Source: CAZNNH01 sp964574335 (GTDB taxonomy: Bacteria > Acidobacteriota > Vicinamibacteria > Fen-336). From it: 23,056 bases of DNA. The notes beneath the pieces are model-generated. The model ran no database searches. It saw nothing but the letters and a program-made list of their open reading frames with translations, and was not told where the DNA came from. Position numbers and translations under genes: made by a program. The DNA is taken from NCBI GenBank assembly GCA_964574335.1, contig CAZNNH010000092.1, forward strand, positions 1 through 23,056, given 5' to 3'. Of the stretch, positions 1 to 8,269 are shown piece after piece (within the stretch, counting starts at the first letter, position 1; each line of letters starts with the position of its first letter).

Positions 1-875
1 CTCAGCGAGCTGGTCGGGTACTCGAAGCGGAGCACCTCGTTGCGGAAGCTGTTCTTGTCGTTGTGCACCATCCGCCCGAAGACCTGGGCGTTGGTGGTCG
101 TGCCCCCGATCAGGCTGGCCAGGTACCGGGCGACGTCGACCAGCCCTCCCCCGTTGTAGCGCAGGTCCAGCACCAGGTCGGTCACCCCTGCCGCGGTCAG
201 CTCGGTGAAGGCCTGGTCGAGGGCCGCATACGAAGGGCGCACGAAGTTGCGGAAGTGCAGGTAGCCGACCCTCCGGCCGGCGACGTCGAGGACGTAGCTC
301 TGGGAGACGGTGGGGATCGTCACCGCTCGCTTGACCAGGGTGGCCTGGGTCTCGCTGCCGTCCGGGCTGCGCCAGGCGAGGACCACCACCAGCCCCTCCT
401 GATTGGGGCCGAAGGCGTCGCCGAGGGTCCCCTGGGCCAGCAGCTCGGCGACGGGAACGCCGCCGACCGCGGTCAGCCGGTCCCCTCGGCGCAGGCCGGC
501 ATCGGCGGCCGGGCTCTGCGGGAACACCTGGCCGATGCGGACCTCGTCGGGCGCCGTCACGATGTCGCTGAAGCCCATGCCGATGAACTGGCTCTCGGAG
601 TAGAAGGCGTCCTGCTCGGCCCTCGGGGCGATGAAGCTGAAGTGCTCGTCGAGGGGGCGGTAGCGGGCCGCCTGCAGATACGCCTCCGGTGAGGCAAAGG
701 CCGCGGGGTCCAGGACGGGCAGCTCCTGGTACCAGAGGTAGAACTCGTCGAGGGTGTCCGCGACGAAGGTGTTCTGGCCCAGCAGCGAGCAGTCCGACTG
801 GGCCTCGGCCCGGAAAGGCAGCGTCCCGAGGATGGCGACGCCGACCAACGCGTGCACCGCCCATGCCCGTTTCAA
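1..875 (-). CDS. Secreted PDZ-S41 (C-terminal processing) protease, 5' part only
   Basis: The first 291 codons are present and the gene leaves the window at position 1. The start is TTG at 873-875, chosen because GGGAGGTGG lies 4 bases upstream and a signal peptide follows at once (KR, hydrophobic stretch, probable cleavage after AEA near residue 25). Residues about 95-180 look like a PDZ domain (IGMGF, SPAADAGLRRGDRL). The segment DLVLDLRYNGGGLVDVA is the conserved strand-turn that opens the S41 catalytic domain. In this family the PDZ domain gates substrate and a Ser/Lys dyad cuts peptides; the dyad would lie in the missing part, so activity cannot be judged. No lipobox is seen, so the product is probably periplasmic or exported. 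The DLRYNGGG variant is more like stand-alone bacterial S41 proteins than classical Prc/CtpA. Confidence 0.85.
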   Translation of the reverse strand, partial: MKRAWAVHALVGVAILGTLPFRAEAQSDCSLLGQNTFVADTLDEFYLWYQELPVLDPAAFASPEAYLQAARYRPLDEHFSFIAPRAEQDAFYSESQFIGMGFSDIVTAPDEVRIGQVFPQSPAADAGLRRGDRLTAVGGVPVAELLAQGTLGDAFGPNQEGLVVVLAWRSPDGSETQATLVKRAVTIPTVSQSYVLDVAGRRVGYLHFRNFVRPSYAALDQAFTELTAAGVTDLVLDLRYNGGGLVDVARYLASLIGGTTTNAQVFGRMVHNDKNSFRNEVLRFEYPTSSL

Positions 876-923
876 GGTGCCACCTCCCCGACGGCCGTCC
901 ACCGAGCCCGCCGCCCTGTTTCC

Positions 924-952
924 ATGATAGGGCGGCTGGCGACGGCTTCCAA
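924..952 (-). promoter_or_regulatory. Sigma-70-type promoter for the S41 protease
   Basis: On the minus strand TTGGAA (947-952) and TATCAT (924-929) are separated by exactly 17 bases. They match TTGACA at 4 of 6 and TATAAT at 5 of 6 positions. Transcription would start near 917, leaving a leader of about 42 bases before the TTG start at 875. A perfect 8-bp inverted repeat (GCCGCCCT at 910-917 and AGGGCGGC at 929-936) brackets the -10 box. It could be an operator, or a weak terminator for the upstream cyclase gene that ends at 1002; it has no T-tract. Confidence 0.45.
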
Positions 953-1001
953 GCCCGTCAACCCGGTCGCCAGGCTCGGCGTCCGGCTGGGCTCGGCCCG
1001 G

Positions 1002-4000
1002 TCAGGGCTTGCGGGAGCCGGGGCCGCGGGGGTTGGGGCGGATGGGGATGACCTGGGCTCCGCCGGTCTCGCCTGAGGCGGCCGGGGCGCTCCCTTCGTC
1101 GGTGGCGGGCGCTTCCCACACCAGCTTGCGAATGCCGGTGAGCGAGCTGGTGACGCGCAGGCCCCCCTCCTGGACCAGCCTCTGGGTGGCGTGGCAGATG
1201 GTGGCGAACAGCCCCTCGCTCGGCAGCGGGGTCACGCCGGGATGGAGGCCGACCCAGGTGTCCCTGCCGCTGGCCTTGGCCACGTAGAGTGCCCGGTCGG
1301 CCACGCTGATCACCTGTTCCCAGGTCAGGGCGTCGATCCGCTGCCGGATGAAGGGATAGCGGGCGAAGCCGATCGAGCAGGTGGTGCGCACGATGCGCCC
1401 CTCGCCGAGCTCGAAGACGTGCTGTCCGACGCTGGTACGGATGCGCTCCGCGAACTCGATCAGGCCGTCGCCGGTCTGGTCCCGGGCCACGACCAGGAAC
1501 TCGTCCCCTCCCCAGCGGACGATGATGTCCGAGCTGCGGCTGACCGACGTCAGCAGGTCCTTGATCTGCCTCAACAGCGCATCTCCGGCCGCGTGGCCCG
1601 CGGAGTCGTTGACGTCTTTGAAGTGGTCCAGATCGACCATCACGAACGCCATGTCGATCGAGTCCGCGCCGAGCGTCCCCTCCTCGAGGCGCCGGTACCG
1701 GCGGTGGAGCAGGGGCACCTCCCGCTCGAGGTACTCCACCAGGAAGCGCCGGTTGGCCAGGCCGGTGAGCGAATCGGTGATGCTGGCCTGGGCCAGCTCG
1801 AAGTTGGCGCGCTCCAGCTCGGCCTGCCGCGCGGACAGCTCCCGGGTTCGCTCCTCGACGCGCCGCTCCAGTGTCCGAGCGTACTCCGCCTCACGCTCGA
1901 ACTCGCGGCGCTGGACGCGGACGACGGCGAGAACCCCCGCCACCAGCAGGACGGCGTAGATGGCATAGGCCCAGGGGGTGCGCCAGGGCGCCGCCGCCAC
2001 GTCCACCTCGACCGCCAGGCCCTCCTGGTTCCAGCTCCCGTCGCTGTTGGCCCCCCGCAACCGGAAGGTGTAGCCTCCGGGCCGAAGGTTGGTGTAGGTC
2101 ACGCTGCGCCGCTCCCCGAGCGGGACCCAGTTCGGATCGAAGCCCTCGAGCTTGCAGGCGAACTGGTTGTGTTCCGGAGCGCTGAAGTCGAGGGCGGCAA
2201 AGTCGAAGCCGAGGACGTGGTCCCGGTAGCCAAGGGCGATCCGCCGGGTCTGGTCGGCAGGGCCGGCAACCGGCTGGCGACCGACAGTGGCGGCGGTGAG
2301 CACCACCGTCGGCGGCTGCCTGCTCTGGCGCACGCGCTCGGGGATGAAGGCGTTGAACCCGTCTATGCCGCCGAAGAACACCTCGCCGCTGGGGCTCTGG
2401 TACCAGGCTCCGAAGTTGAACTCGGGGGCCTGGACGCCGTCGCTCACGCCGTAGCGGGTGAACGCCCCGCTGCGCGGGTCGAAGCAGGAGATACCCTTCG
2501 TCGTGCTCAGCCAAAGCCGCCCCAGGCGGTCGCCCCGGATGCCATACACCACGTCGCTCGGGAGGCCGTCCTTCTTCGTGTAGGTCTGGAACGACTCCGC
2601 CTCTGGGGCGAGGTAGCTGAGGCCCCCACGCACCCCCACCCACAGGCCGCCGGCCGGCTCCACGAAGAGGGTGAAGATCGAGTCGGAGGGGAGGCTGCCC
2701 GCATCGCCATCCCGGTGGCCGTAGCGGCGGAAGCGGCCGGAGATCGGGTCGAGCAGGTTGAGGCCCTTCTCCATGGTGCCCACCCACAGCGACCCCGAGG
2801 GCGACAGCGCCAGGCTCGATACACGGTCGCCGCTGAGGCTGGCCGGGTCCTTGGGATCGTGCCGGTAGTGGGTGAAGCGCTCCGTCTCCGGATCGAGCCG
2901 CTCCAGGCCGCCGCCGTAGGTGCCCAGCCACAGACGGCCGCGGTCCTCGATGATCGAGGTCACGCCGTCGGCGCTCAGGCTGTCGGGGCGCCGCGGATCG
3001 TTTCGATAGTGCCTGACGATGCCGGTGGCGGGGTTCAGGCGGTCCAGACCGGCATCGAAGGTGCCGATCCACAGCTCCCCCTTCCGGTCGTGGAGCAGCG
3101 ACATCACCTTGTCGCTGGCGAGGGCGCGGGGGCTCTTCGGATCGTGTCGGTAGGGCCTCATCTCCCCGGAGGTCCGGTCCATCGCGTAGAGGCCGGCGTC
3201 GAAGGTCCCGACCCACAGACGTCCGAGATGGTCTTCGGAGAATGCTGTCACGTTGCCGCTGCCGAGGCCGGTCGGGCTCGCAGGATCGGGCGCGACATGC
3301 CCGAACTGCCAGCTCAGCGGCTTCCACTTGTGCGCCCCACCGACACGGGTGCCGACCCAGAGGACGCCGCCCCGGTCCTGAGCCAGGGCCAGGATGTGGT
3401 CGTTGGCCAGGCTCCTGGGGTTCTTGGGGTCGTGGCGGTAGTGCACGAACGTCTGGCTGTCCCGGTCGAACAGGTCGAGCCCCTGGATGGTGCCGACCCA
3501 CAGCCGGCGCTCGGAGTCGACCAGGAGGGCCCGCACCTGATCGTGCGCCAGGCTGGTGGGACGGTTCACATCGTTCCGGAAGCGCTCGACGGTCCCGCTC
3601 TCGGGATCGAGGCGGTTCAGGCCCCCCCTGAGCGTTCCCACCCAGAGGGCGCCGGAGGGATCCTCCGCGATCGCGCGCACGCCTGGGTCGCTCAGGCCCT
3701 TCGGGCCGGCCAGGTAACGCTCGAACCCCTTGCCCTGAGCGTCCAGGAGCGCCAGGCCACCGTCGGTGCCGACCCACAGCCGGCCCCGGCTGTCGCCGTA
3801 GAGGGTGTAGATCCGGTTGTCGTTCAGGCTGGACGGGTCGGCGGGATCGTGGACGAAACGGGTCGTCGCGCCGCTCGAGAGGTCCAGCCTGACGAGACCG
3901 GAGTCGCGGGTGCCGATGAAGAGCGCGTTCTGATCGGCGGCGAAGTGCAGCGCGCGGAGGTGGAGGCCGGCCAGCGCCGGGTGCCGGGAGATCCGGTCGC

Positions 4001-4355
4001 TGGCGCGCTCCCACTTCGCAAGGCCACTCGTCGTGGCTGCCCAGAGGTTGCCGTTGCCATCCTCCGCCAGCGCCCAGACGAAGCTGCTCGGCAGCGACGC
4101 GGGATCGCCCGGATCGTGGGAGTAGACCCTGAAGGAGACGCCGTCGTAGCGGTTGAGGCCGTCCTCGGTGGCCAGCCAGATGTAGCCCGTGCGGTCCTGC
4201 AGGACCTGCATCACGGTCGACTGGGACAGGCCCTGCTCGAGCGATAGCTGGTCGAAGCGGATCGGGCGAGCGGGGGCCGCCAGGACCATCGTCTGCAGCG
4301 CGAGCTGGACGACGCCCAGCGTTCCCCACAGACGGCTCATCTCGACAGGCTTCAT
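1002..4355 (-). CDS. Sensor diguanylate cyclase: 14-blade Reg_prop propeller, Y_Y_Y, TM, GGDEF
   Basis: 1,117 aa. The start at 4355 is chosen because its ATG overlaps the upstream stop codon (ATGA), GGAGG lies 10 bases upstream and a signal peptide follows. About 14 repeats of the two-component-regulator propeller type follow, most with a W-[VIL]-G-T core (LWVGT, LWIGT, LWLGT), as expected for two seven-bladed propellers. Then come a Y_Y_Y domain (about 700-785), one transmembrane helix (about 793-813), a coiled-coil linker rich in E and R, and a GGDEF domain. The active-site motif GGDEF is intact at 949-953 and an RxxD inhibitory site (RSSD, 940-943) sits five residues before it. So it should make c-di-GMP with product inhibition, in response to a periplasmic ligand that cannot be named. 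The layout is that of hybrid two-component sensors with the kinase replaced by a cyclase. It is the last gene of the putative subtilase-phosphodiesterase-cyclase operon. Confidence 0.9.
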   Translation of the reverse strand: MKPVEMSRLWGTLGVVQLALQTMVLAAPARPIRFDQLSLEQGLSQSTVMQVLQDRTGYIWLATEDGLNRYDGVSFRVYSHDPGDPASLPSSFVWALAEDGNGNLWAATTSGLAKWERASDRISRHPALAGLHLRALHFAADQNALFIGTRDSGLVRLDLSSGATTRFVHDPADPSSLNDNRIYTLYGDSRGRLWVGTDGGLALLDAQGKGFERYLAGPKGLSDPGVRAIAEDPSGALWVGTLRGGLNRLDPESGTVERFRNDVNRPTSLAHDQVRALLVDSERRLWVGTIQGLDLFDRDSQTFVHYRHDPKNPRSLANDHILALAQDRGGVLWVGTRVGGAHKWKPLSWQFGHVAPDPASPTGLGSGNVTAFSEDHLGRLWVGTFDAGLYAMDRTSGEMRPYRHDPKSPRALASDKVMSLLHDRKGELWIGTFDAGLDRLNPATGIVRHYRNDPRRPDSLSADGVTSIIEDRGRLWLGTYGGGLERLDPETERFTHYRHDPKDPASLSGDRVSSLALSPSGSLWVGTMEKGLNLLDPISGRFRRYGHRDGDAGSLPSDSIFTLFVEPAGGLWVGVRGGLSYLAPEAESFQTYTKKDGLPSDVVYGIRGDRLGRLWLSTTKGISCFDPRSGAFTRYGVSDGVQAPEFNFGAWYQSPSGEVFFGGIDGFNAFIPERVRQSRQPPTVVLTAATVGRQPVAGPADQTRRIALGYRDHVLGFDFAALDFSAPEHNQFACKLEGFDPNWVPLGERRSVTYTNLRPGGYTFRLRGANSDGSWNQEGLAVEVDVAAAPWRTPWAYAIYAVLLVAGVLAVVRVQRREFEREAEYARTLERRVEERTRELSARQAELERANFELAQASITDSLTGLANRRFLVEYLEREVPLLHRRYRRLEEGTLGADSIDMAFVMVDLDHFKDVNDSAGHAAGDALLRQIKDLLTSVSRSSDIIVRWGGDEFLVVARDQTGDGLIEFAERIRTSVGQHVFELGEGRIVRTTCSIGFARYPFIRQRIDALTWEQVISVADRALYVAKASGRDTWVGLHPGVTPLPSEGLFATICHATQRLVQEGGLRVTSSLTGIRKLVWEAPATDEGSAPAASGETGGAQVIPIRPNPRGPGSRKP

Positions 4356-6196
4356 CGGCTTCTGGCCTCCAAGTGCTTGCGGAACGAAGACTCGGGACCG
4401 CCTCGCAGCAGCGCCGCGAACTCCTCCGGGGGGATGGCGGGCGAGAAGAGGAAGCCCTGGTACTCCCCGCAGCCGTGGCGGCCGAGGAACTCCATCTGGC
4501 CGTGCTCCTCGACCCCCTCTGCCACCACCCGCAGCCCGAGCTGGTGGGCCATGGCAATGGTCGCGCTGGTGATCGCAGCATCCTGCGCGGAGCTCTGGAC
4601 ACCGCGCACCAGCGACTGGTCTATCTTCAGGATGTGGATCGGGAACTGCCGGAGGTAGCTCACAGCGGAGTTGCCGGTGCCGAAGTCGTCGATCGCAATC
4701 CGGACACCCAGCGCCTGGATCTCCTGGAGCTGGCGCAGGATGTCGGTGTCGTTCCGGAGCACACCGCGCTCGCTCAGCTCCAGCTCCAGAGACGACGCCG
4801 CGAGACCGGTTTCCACCAGAGTCTCCCGTACCACCCGGGCCAGGTCCCCTCGCGCGAGCTGACACAGGGAGACGTTGACGGCGATCCTTCGCAGCGGAAG
4901 CCCCTGGTCCACCCAGCTACGTGCCTGCCGGCAGGCGGTCTGCAGCACCCAGCTTCCGAGCTCCACCATGATGCCGGCCTCCTCGGCCAGCGGGATGAAC
5001 TCGGACGGCGAGACGTACCCGAGCTCGGGGCACTCCCAGCGCAGCAGCGCCTCGGCGGAAGAGACATGGAGGGAGCGCCCCTCGACCACCGGCTGATAGT
5101 GAAGGCGGAAGTCGCCCCGGGCCAGGGTGCCGGGGATCAGACGCATGATGGCTCGGCTCCGCTCGGAGAGCGGGCGCGAGGACTGGCCGTAGAAACGAAT
5201 CGCGCCGCCGCCGTCCTCCGCCTCGGACGCCGCCAGCTCCGCCTTCTGGAGCAGGGTCTCGGCGGAGAGCCCGTCCTCCGGGGCGAGGGCGGCGCCGACG
5301 CATGCGGAGATGACGATCTCCTCCCCGTCTCCCGTGGAGTAGCGGTGGGTGAGAAGGTCGAGGAGAAGCCGCAGGCTCGCCTGCGCCTCCTCGGAGCCCC
5401 GCAGGCCGGTGAGCATCACCGCAAACAGCCCGCCGCCGACTCGGGCGGTCATCGACAGGGACGGCCCTGCCATCGAGCCCGTCACCTCCTGGGATCGGAC
5501 GCCCGCCGCCAGTCGTTGTGCCACCTGCTGGAGAACCGAGTTCGTGCGGGCGCGTCCCAGACGGCCGTTGACCTGCAGCAGGTGTGCGATCTTGAAGCAC
5601 GCCACCGCCACCTGTCGACGCTCGGAGGCGGCCACCAGAGCGTTCTCGAGCGCCCGTTCCAGCCGCTGGCCGTCCGGCAGCCCGGTCAACGCATCGTAGT
5701 GAGCGCTCCACATCCGCTCGCGCCGCTCCTCCTCCTGGGTCTTCTTGAGCGCCGCCAACTGGTGGCGGGCCCGTCCCAGCTCGTGCTGGGTGGCGGCGAG
5801 CTGGGTCAGGCGCTGGGCGCGAAGGGTGGCGAGACGCCAGTCGTAGGGTCGCTCCAGGAGGTCGCAGGCGCCTGAGGCCAGTGCTTCCGTGGCCTGCCTG
5901 CCGCTCGAGCACAGGGCGATCAGAGCGGCGTTCGACGAATCCGCCTGCTGCCTGGCGACCTGGCAGGCGTTGCGGCCTCGATCGTCGCGCAGGGCCATGT
6001 CGGCCAGGATGATCTGCGGCTGGAGCTGGTGGAGGAGCTCTACGCCCTGGGCGATGGTCTCGACCGCCACCACCTGGAAGCCGGAGCTGCCCAGCCAGCG
6101 CGAGGCCTCGGAGCGGTTCGATCCGTCCAGGCCCATGAGGAGCGCGAGCGGGCTCTCGGGCTCACCTGCGTCGCTGTCCTGGTTCCGGGGCACCAC
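4352..6196 (-). CDS. c-di-GMP phosphodiesterase: degenerate receiver, degenerate GGDEF, intact EAL
   Basis: 614 aa from the GTG at 6196. Residues about 15-120 resemble a response-regulator receiver: the central Asp lies in IILADMAL, but the acidic pair is lost (LLMGLDGS) and the usual KP is RP, so phosphorylation is doubtful. A coiled coil leads to a GGDEF domain whose motif is GGGLF (254-258) and which has no RxxD site, so it should not be a cyclase. The EAL domain is complete: EALLRW from 382, NVS, ELSER, DDFGTG, LKID, VVAEGVE and YQGFLFS, so c-di-GMP hydrolysis is expected. Its TGA overlaps the ATG of the cyclase downstream, so opposing enzymes are translationally coupled. The start is uncertain: a TTG at 6262, just after the subtilase stop, is in frame, and no candidate has a strong Shine-Dalgarno. 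Whichever start is right, the sequence at and beyond the N-run belongs to the subtilase. Confidence 0.87.
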   Translation of the reverse strand: MVPRNQDSDAGEPESPLALLMGLDGSNRSEASRWLGSSGFQVVAVETIAQGVELLHQLQPQIILADMALRDDRGRNACQVARQQADSSNAALIALCSSGRQATEALASGACDLLERPYDWRLATLRAQRLTQLAATQHELGRARHQLAALKKTQEEERRERMWSAHYDALTGLPDGQRLERALENALVAASERRQVAVACFKIAHLLQVNGRLGRARTNSVLQQVAQRLAAGVRSQEVTGSMAGPSLSMTARVGGGLFAVMLTGLRGSEEAQASLRLLLDLLTHRYSTGDGEEIVISACVGAALAPEDGLSAETLLQKAELAASEAEDGGGAIRFYGQSSRPLSERSRAIMRLIPGTLARGDFRLHYQPVVEGRSLHVSSAEALLRWECPELGYVSPSEFIPLAEEAGIMVELGSWVLQTACRQARSWVDQGLPLRRIAVNVSLCQLARGDLARVVRETLVETGLAASSLELELSERGVLRNDTDILRQLQEIQALGVRIAIDDFGTGNSAVSYLRQFPIHILKIDQSLVRGVQSSAQDAAITSATIAMAHQLGLRVVAEGVEEHGQMEFLGRHGCGEYQGFLFSPAIPPEEFAALLRGGPESSFRKHLEARSR

Positions 6197-6263
6197 TCGC
6201 AGGGCACGCAGGGCCCCGCCTCGCTCGGTGTCCCCAAGCCCCGTCGTCTCGTGGTGCCCCAAG

Positions 6264-8136
6264 TCAGTTGTCCGGGATGACCGTGGCGTCGGGCTGGACT
6301 TCCGTATCTGGCCACAGCTCCGCGTCTGGCCACAGCTCCGCGTCTGGCCACAGCTCCGCGTCGGGCCACAGCTCCGCGTCGGGCCACAGCTCCGCGTCGG
6401 GCCACAGCTCCGCGTCGGNNNNNNNNNNNNNNNNNNNNNNNNNNNNNNNNNNNNNNNNNNNNNNNNNNNNNNNNNNNNNNNNNNNNNNNNNNNNNNNNNN
6501 NNNNNNNNNNNNNNNNNNACAGCTCCGCGTCGGGCCACAGCTCCGCGTCGGGCCACAGCTCCGCGTCGGGCCAGAGCTCCCCGCTCGCGTCGGTGACCAG
6601 GCCGTCGGACCAGATGATTGGCGTGCTCCACTGGGTGCCTGCCGACCACTGGATCGAGCCCGACCACACCGCGTCGAGCCAGTAGAGGGTGTCTCCCCAG
6701 GTCACAGCGGTGTTGTCGAAGCCCAGTTGGCCCGTCGCCGCGTCGGGATACACGCGAGGCGACGGCGCGTCAGCGGCCCAGCCGGCGGTGCGCAGGGCGC
6801 CCAGAATGTCGAGGGCTCCTGCGCCGCTGGCGAAGGGATCGCCCATCGCCACCTTGCGGGCCGAGAGCATCAGCCGCGCCTTGACGGAACCCGGGTTGAG
6901 TGACGGATCCTGCTCCAGCATCAGCGCCGCGGTACCCGCCACCATGGGCGATGCCATGCTGGTACCGGACATCTCGAAGTGCTCGACCCGTTCGGGGTGA
7001 GCCGAATCCGCCGCCACTCGGCGCTCCGGGAAAAGCGAGTCGAGGGTCGAGCCGGCCGACCGCAGGGACACGATCCGGTTGCCGGGCGCGAGGATGTCCG
7101 GCTTCGCTACCAGGTCGCCCCGGGTCGGGCCGCGGGAGGAGTAGGTGGCGACGGTGTCGTCCGTCAAGGTGGCGGTGTTGCGGTCGTTCTGGGCCCCCAC
7201 GGTGATGACCTTCGGCGAGTTGCAGGGGCTGGTCACGGTGAAGCTGCCGGTGCGTCCGGCGTTTCCGGCCGAGCACACCACGACGATCCCCGCATCCCAG
7301 AGCGATTCCACCGCCTGCACCAAGGGGTCGCTCTCGAGGGAGTCGTAGATGGGGTGCCCGATCGAGAGGTTGACGACCCCGATCGAGTACTGGGCCTGGT
7401 GGTCGGCAATCCACTGGAGGCCCGCCAGGACGTCCGAGGTCAGCCCGCTGCCGTTCTCATCGAGCACGCGAACCGAGACCAGGCTCGACTCCGGGGCGAC
7501 CCCGGCGAGCCGGCCCTCGGGGGAGTGGAGCCCGCTGCCGACCAGGATGCCGGCGACATGGGTGCCGTGGCCGAAAGGATCGACGCTGGACTCCGGGTCG
7601 GCCGGCGGCTCGGGTTGGCCCGGACCGTCGGCGCTGAAGTCGACGGCCGCGACCAGGGTCTGGATCTCCGGGTGGAGGGCGACCCCGGAGTCGACAACGG
7701 CGATCGTGACGCCGGCGCCCTTGAGGGCGCTCTCGTTCGCGGTCACCGGGGGCTCGCCCGCGGTCTGGCGGGCGACGTCCATCGCGGCGGTGACAGGCTC
7801 GTCGACGCCGACGAACTCGACGTTCGGGTTGTCCGCCAGCTTGGCGACGAGTTGCGCCGGCATTCGTAGCGCCATCCAGCGCGACGACCGGTAGGCGCGT
7901 CGGACGTCCCCGTCGAACGAGCTCACGAGGGACCTCTCGGCCGAGCCGGGCCGCTGTCTGAACCGGACCAGCACCGAGATTTTCTGGGTTCCCTTGCCCC
8001 TGGCGTGGTCTCGCGCCCTCTCGCTGAGCTTCACCCTCTTCCGATGTCGTTGGGCGCCGGAAGCCGTTCCCGTGAACACGATGGCCACGCCCAACAGAAC
8101 GTGGAGCGGCCCCTTGATCCACCTTCGAGTCTTCAT
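6264..8136 (-). CDS. Secreted S8 subtilase with C-terminal WPDAEL repeats, interrupted by an assembly gap
   Basis: Start ATG 8136 (AAGGA 6 bases upstream; an in-frame ATG at 8142 is the alternative). A signal peptide is followed by an I9-like propeptide (about 45-120) and a peptidase S8 domain. The triad is complete: D149 in VVDSG, H190 in GHGTHVAG, S393 in GTSMASP, plus the oxyanion Asn in SAGNAG. After the catalytic domain come Trp-rich short repeats (WGDTLYW, WSGSIQW, WSDG) and then perfect WPDAEL hexapeptides running into the N-run. On the far side the same frame continues as WPDAEL units, then WPDTEVQPDATVIPDN and TGA at 6264. The 100-N filler shifts the frame, so a naive translation misses the true end. 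Short W-x-D/S repeats at the C-terminus are common in subtilases of Acidobacteriota-like genomes; their role is unknown, possibly surface attachment. First gene after the sigma-54 promoter. Confidence 0.88.
6310..6568 (-). repeat. 18-bp tandem repeat coding for WPDAEL, spanning the gap
   Basis: Perfect or one-base-variant copies of GGCCACAGCTCCGCGTCG (plus-strand sense) run head to tail: six units at 6310-6417, then the N-run, then one partial and two full units at 6519-6568. Two units left of the gap end in T instead of G (GAC/AGA-type difference, still silent or neutral in the WPDAEL frame). Translated on the minus strand each unit is one hexapeptide. Copy number in the genome is unknown because the assembler stopped here. 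Confidence 0.95.
6419..6518. other. Assembly gap of exactly 100 N
   Basis: The run is a standard scaffold filler, so its length is not real. Repeat phase on the two sides requires a true missing length of 3 modulo 18 if the array is uninterrupted; 100 does not satisfy this, nor is it a multiple of 3. This explains why reading frames switch across it. Confidence 0.97.
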
Positions 8137-8161
8137 CACCATTCCTTGCCGACGTCCAAGG

Positions 8162-8177
8162 AGCAAAGGCGATGCCA
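8162..8177 (-). promoter_or_regulatory. Sigma-54 (-24/-12) promoter for the subtilase operon
   Basis: The minus strand reads TGGCATCGCCTTTGCT. This matches the sigma-54 consensus TGGCAYRNNNNTTGCW at every defined position except the R, with the required 10 bases between GG and GC. The predicted start is near 8151, which leaves a 15-base leader holding the AAGGA ribosome site before ATG 8136. It lies in the 133-bp gap between the stop of a sigma-54 activator gene and the subtilase start, the place such a promoter is expected. Confidence 0.72.
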
Positions 8178-8269
8178 GCGGGCGTTTCCGCCTACTGATT
8201 GGCGAAGTCTCGTGTGTCGAGCTATTTAGAGTCCATTCGGCTTGGTGGTCGATCGGTGCGGGGGAGCCG

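Noticed and set aside
63..1076. Plus-strand open frames over the S41 protease
   Set aside because: They are antisense to a gene with signal peptide, PDZ and S41 motifs, and read as low-complexity Arg/Gly/Pro-rich shadows typical of GC-rich DNA.
1191..4247. Very long plus-strand open frame (over 1,000 codons) opposite the sensor cyclase
   Set aside because: Its length comes from the periodic, GC-rich propeller repeats on the other strand; the translation is repetitive and has no recognisable domain.
4356..4865. Upstream extension of the cyclase reading frame to 4865
   Set aside because: It overlaps the EAL domain of the phosphodiesterase; the ATGA overlap, the ribosome site and the signal peptide at 4355 fix the start.
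6310..6568. CRISPR array
   Set aside because: The 18-bp units are head-to-tail without spacers and code for a hexapeptide in frame.
6197..6667. Extension of the phosphodiesterase through the N-run
   Set aside because: That stretch is the WPDAEL repeat of the subtilase read out of frame; the filler length is arbitrary.
8178..8220. Short inverted repeats (GGCG-TTTC-CGCC at 8181-8192; CTCG-TGTGT-CGAG near 8205) as enhancer sites for the sigma-54 activator
   Set aside because: Stems are only 4 bp and lie too close to the -24 box; not enough to call.
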